DNA from: Kibdelosporangium philippinense
Lineage (GTDB): Bacteria > Actinomycetota > Actinomycetes > Mycobacteriales > Pseudonocardiaceae
NCBI RefSeq assembly: GCF_021390435.2
Contig: NZ_JAJVCN010000001.1
Coordinates: 1,550,001 to 1,614,000, forward strand
DNA: 64,000 nucleotides
Direction: 5' to 3'
Shown: positions 61,924 through 64,000 of the stretch, piece after piece
Layout: every line of letters begins with the position of its first letter
Position numbering within the stretch: the first letter of the stretch is position 1
Translations under genes and position numbers: made by a program
Notes under the pieces: generated by a model
What the model saw: only the letters and a program-made list of their open reading frames with translations
Databases searched by the model: none
Told to the model about the DNA's origin: nothing

Positions 61924-62589
61924 TCGTCTCGATACCTGCTGCGATATCGCTCGGCGTGTTGGCGGCGTATCCCAGGACGAGCCCGGGAGGGTACGGATTC
62001 TGGCAATGCCAGGACAATGGCTGCACTTTGACGCCTTGTTTCAAGGTGGCCGCGGCCAAGTCCACATCGGAGAATCCGGCGTCGAACGTGATCATCAGAT
62101 GCAGTCCGGCGGCGACGCCATGGACGGTGGCGCCGGGCAAATACTCGCGGACAGCCTTGACCATCGCGTCACGGCGCCGAACATGGCGCCTGCGCAGGAA
62201 TCTCAGCTGCCGCTCCAGCTCACCGGAAGTCATCAACTCGGCCAGAACCAATTGGGGGAGCGCGGCATTGCCAAGATCGGCAATACGTTTCGCCGCAATG
62301 GCACGATCCCGGTACTTCGTGGGCACAAGCAACCAGCCGACGCGCAGTGCGGGAGCGAGCAATTTGGACACACTGCCCGCGTAACACACGCGCTCGGCCA
62401 ACATCGACCGCAACGCGGGCACAGGCGCCCGGCCGTAGCGGTGCTCGGCGTCGTAATCGTCCTCGATGATCAACCCGTCCCAGCGCATCAGCTGTCGCCG
62501 ACGGTCCCCGTCAAGAATCACGCCAGTCGGGAACTGGTGTGCGGGCGTCATCATCACCGCGTTGGTGTCCCCCAGCATGTCCACCCTTA
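61898..62589 (-). pseudogene. MocR/PdxR-type regulator, C-terminal part after IS insertion
   Basis: This piece holds the aminotransferase-like half: TNAVMMTPAHQFPTGV, LIIEDDYDAEHRYG (Asp/Tyr of the PLP site), and YAGSVSKLLAPALRVGW with the PLP lysine. It ends at 61898. The N-terminal part continues at 63527. If the IS and one TTA copy are removed, the frame reads on without change. Confidence 0.92.
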
Positions 62590-63526
62590 GAGGGCATCTG
62601 ATCTTGGTTGGGGCGATATGTCTGTGTCGGGTGACGGCTGATACCTTGATCAACTTGTGGGGTCCCGGCGTGCGTACCGCAGCGACTTGTCCGATGCTCG
62701 CTGGGCGTTGATCGAGCCAACGCTGACGGCGTGGCGTGCTGCCCGGCGTGGGCCGGGAACCGTGATGCGCGTGCATGACTTGCGGGAGATCGTGAACGCG
62801 ATCCTGTACGTGTGCCGGACCGGGATCGCCTGGGAGTATCTGCCGCACGACTTCCCGCCCTGCAAGACGGTTTATGACTACTACGCCAAGTGGGAAGCCG
62901 ATGGCACAACGGAAACGCTGCATGACCTGTTGCGTGACCAAGTCCGCGTCGCGAAAGGCCGCGCTGCTGCCCCGACGGCGGCGATCATCGACTCGCAGAG
63001 CGTGAAAACCTCCTGCAATGTCAGCGAATCCAGTCAGGGTATCGACGCGGGCAAGAAGATCAAGGGCCGCAAACGGCACATCGCCACCGATGTGCTCGGC
63101 CTGCTGCTGGCGGTAATCGTGACCGCGGCGTCGGTGCAGGATTCCGCTGGCGGGCAACAGGTTCTCGATCATCTCGCCGCTGCGCATCCGACCGTGTCGG
63201 CGGCATGGGTGGACGGTGGCTACAACAACACAGTCATCCGTCATGGAGCCCAGCGGGGTATCCGGGTTGAGGTCGTCAAACGCCCTTCTGCCAAGGGATT
63301 CCACGTGTTGCCCCGGCGGTGGGTAGTGGAGCGCAGTCTGGGCTGGCTGATGCAACACCGCCGACTCGCGCGCGACTACGAAGCCCTGCCCCAGCGGTCG
63401 CGCACGATGGTCCACTGGGCGATGACTAACATAATGAGCCGCACCCTGACCGGGGAATCCACCCAAACCTGGCGAAACGATCCACCCAAAGCAGACATTC
63501 TTGCCAAACTAAGATCAGATGCCCTC
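62590..63526 (+). mobile_element. IS5-family element (IS427-like) interrupting the MocR gene
   Basis: The 937-bp element has inverted ends GAGGGCATCTGATCTT and is flanked by TTA at 62587-62589 and 63527-63529. Excision of the element plus one TTA restores the MocR frame exactly, so insertion is recent. Confidence 0.9.
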
Positions 63527-63631
63527 TTAGGCCTGCCGAATCCACCGGCACGGCAGGGGTTTCCATGCCCGCGTTGCGCAGATGCTGCCGTACGCCCAAG
63601 GATCCGGGGTCTTCGACGGCGACCCGGGTGA
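62657..63631 (+). CDS. IS5-family transposase, reads through the right IS end
   Basis: Up to the IS end the protein has 290 residues: an N-terminal DUF4096 part (SDLSDARWALIEPTLTAW, NAILYVCRTGIAWEYLPHDF), then a DDE domain with AAIIDSQSVKTS (Asp), WVDGGYNNTVI (Asp) and RRWVVERSLGWLMQHRRLARD (Glu). There is no stop codon inside the element at the right end, so 34 extra residues from the MocR gene (antisense) are added before TGA. A stop would normally come from a TA-containing target. GTG start at 62657. Confidence 0.88.
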   Translation: MGSRRAYRSDLSDARWALIEPTLTAWRAARRGPGTVMRVHDLREIVNAILYVCRTGIAWEYLPHDFPPCKTVYDYYAKWEADGTTETLHDLLRDQVRVAKGRAAAPTAAIIDSQSVKTSCNVSESSQGIDAGKKIKGRKRHIATDVLGLLLAVIVTAASVQDSAGGQQVLDHLAAAHPTVSAAWVDGGYNNTVIRHGAQRGIRVEVVKRPSAKGFHVLPRRWVVERSLGWLMQHRRLARDYEALPQRSRTMVHWAMTNIMSRTLTGESTQTWRNDPPKADILAKLRSDALLGLPNPPARQGFPCPRCADAAVRPRIRGLRRRPG

Positions 63632-64000
63632 TCCCGTCGGCTTGCAGAACCTGGGCGAGCAGACCAAGCGCTTGCGCAACACCGGCGACAATGACGACTT
63701 CGCTCGGATCCACCCGGATCCCACGGGTCCTGGCCAGCCAGGTCGCCACAGCAAGCCTTAGCTTGGGTGTGCCCCTCGGATCGCCGTAGCCGAACTCGGC
63801 CGGTTCCAGGGTGTTGAACACCGTGCGTTCGGCCCGCAACCACGCCGTCCGCGGAAAGGCCGCCAGATCCGGCACGCCGGGGGAGAGGTCAATCCTCGAC
63901 GCCGCGGCCCGAAACGAGTCGAACACATCCTCCGCCGGATCGGTCGCGAACACGTCAGCAGTCGATGGCGGCCGATAGGGCCTCGCCGTCGGCGCCACGG
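63527..64000 (-). pseudogene. MocR/PdxR-type regulator, N-terminal part, cut by window edge
   Basis: This part contains the linker and the start of the aminotransferase-like domain (SRIDLSPGVPDLAAFPRTAWLR, GYGDPRGTPKLRLAVATWLA, VIVAGVAQALGLLAQVL). The GntR helix-turn-helix must lie beyond the right edge. The frame ends at the IS insertion site. MocR proteins regulate vitamin B6 and amino acid genes through a PLP-bound domain; the target is unknown. Confidence 0.9.

Noticed and set aside
1..64000. tRNA, rRNA or CRISPR arrays
   Set aside because: No cloverleaf with CCA-type end, no rRNA stretch and no regularly spaced repeats with unique spacers were found by eye.

Overview
The window is high-GC DNA with GTG/TTG starts, very tight gene packing and many leaderless-looking promoters. 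The gene content (MMPL and LppU-like proteins, a MocR regulator, TIGR03086 and ArsR-SRPBCC proteins, and glycopeptide resistance) points to an actinomycete. A Pseudonocardiales member of the Amycolatopsis/Kibdelosporangium type is my inference; the sequence itself carries no species marker.

Left part (1-25 kb). A truncated cobalamin-type binding protein and a membrane protein are followed by a secreted SGNH esterase, a decayed metallophosphoesterase, an LppU-like protein, a secreted glycosidase-like protein, and a tripeptidyl-aminopeptidase homologue whose whole catalytic triad appears replaced. Then come a nitrate/sulfonate-type ABC importer behind a pair of LacI-like palindromes, an APC permease, and a complete five-gene oligopeptide importer. 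A GntR/membrane-protein operon faces an ArsR-SRPBCC gene across two clear operators. A hemerythrin protein and two coupled secreted beta-helix proteins close this part.

Middle (25-49 kb). A complete vanX-vanA-vanH block on the minus strand gives glycopeptide resistance. It is followed upstream by an IS701-family element with CTAG duplications and an ISL2-type IS5 element that landed exactly on the start codon of a methyltransferase gene. Next are a sirtuin, an ARMT1-family phosphatase, and a two-component system apparently controlling an SLC13-type transporter with glycerate kinase. A translationally coupled operon (methyltransferase, FecBCD-type importer, cysteine-synthase-like enzyme, ATP-grasp ligase) looks like a metallophore or amino-acid-conjugate system. 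A decayed zone follows with a MITE-like element, a group II intron whose reverse transcriptase core is deleted, and an Lrp fragment.

Right part (49-64 kb). A TetR/flavin monooxygenase pair and a DesKR-like two-component system sit next to an MMPL transporter gene that has lost its middle. The most interesting block is 53.9-61.9 kb. It holds a CDP-alcohol phosphotransferase, a zinc-less dehydrogenase, a PTPS-fold protein without its zinc site, a glycosyltransferase, a methyltransferase, a flippase-like membrane protein, a GTP cyclohydrolase II variant with Met at the Tyr105 position, a creatininase-family amidohydrolase, a transglutaminase-like protein and a nucleoside hydrolase. I read this as an uncharacterised pathway that starts from GTP through a formylated pyrimidine and builds a modified, possibly membrane-linked, product. 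At the right edge an IS5-family element splits a MocR-type regulator that would be intact without it.

A recurrent theme is a family of near-perfect hairpins with a constant outer stem CGTGAGTGG and a variable inner stem, found in convergent, codirectional and divergent gaps.
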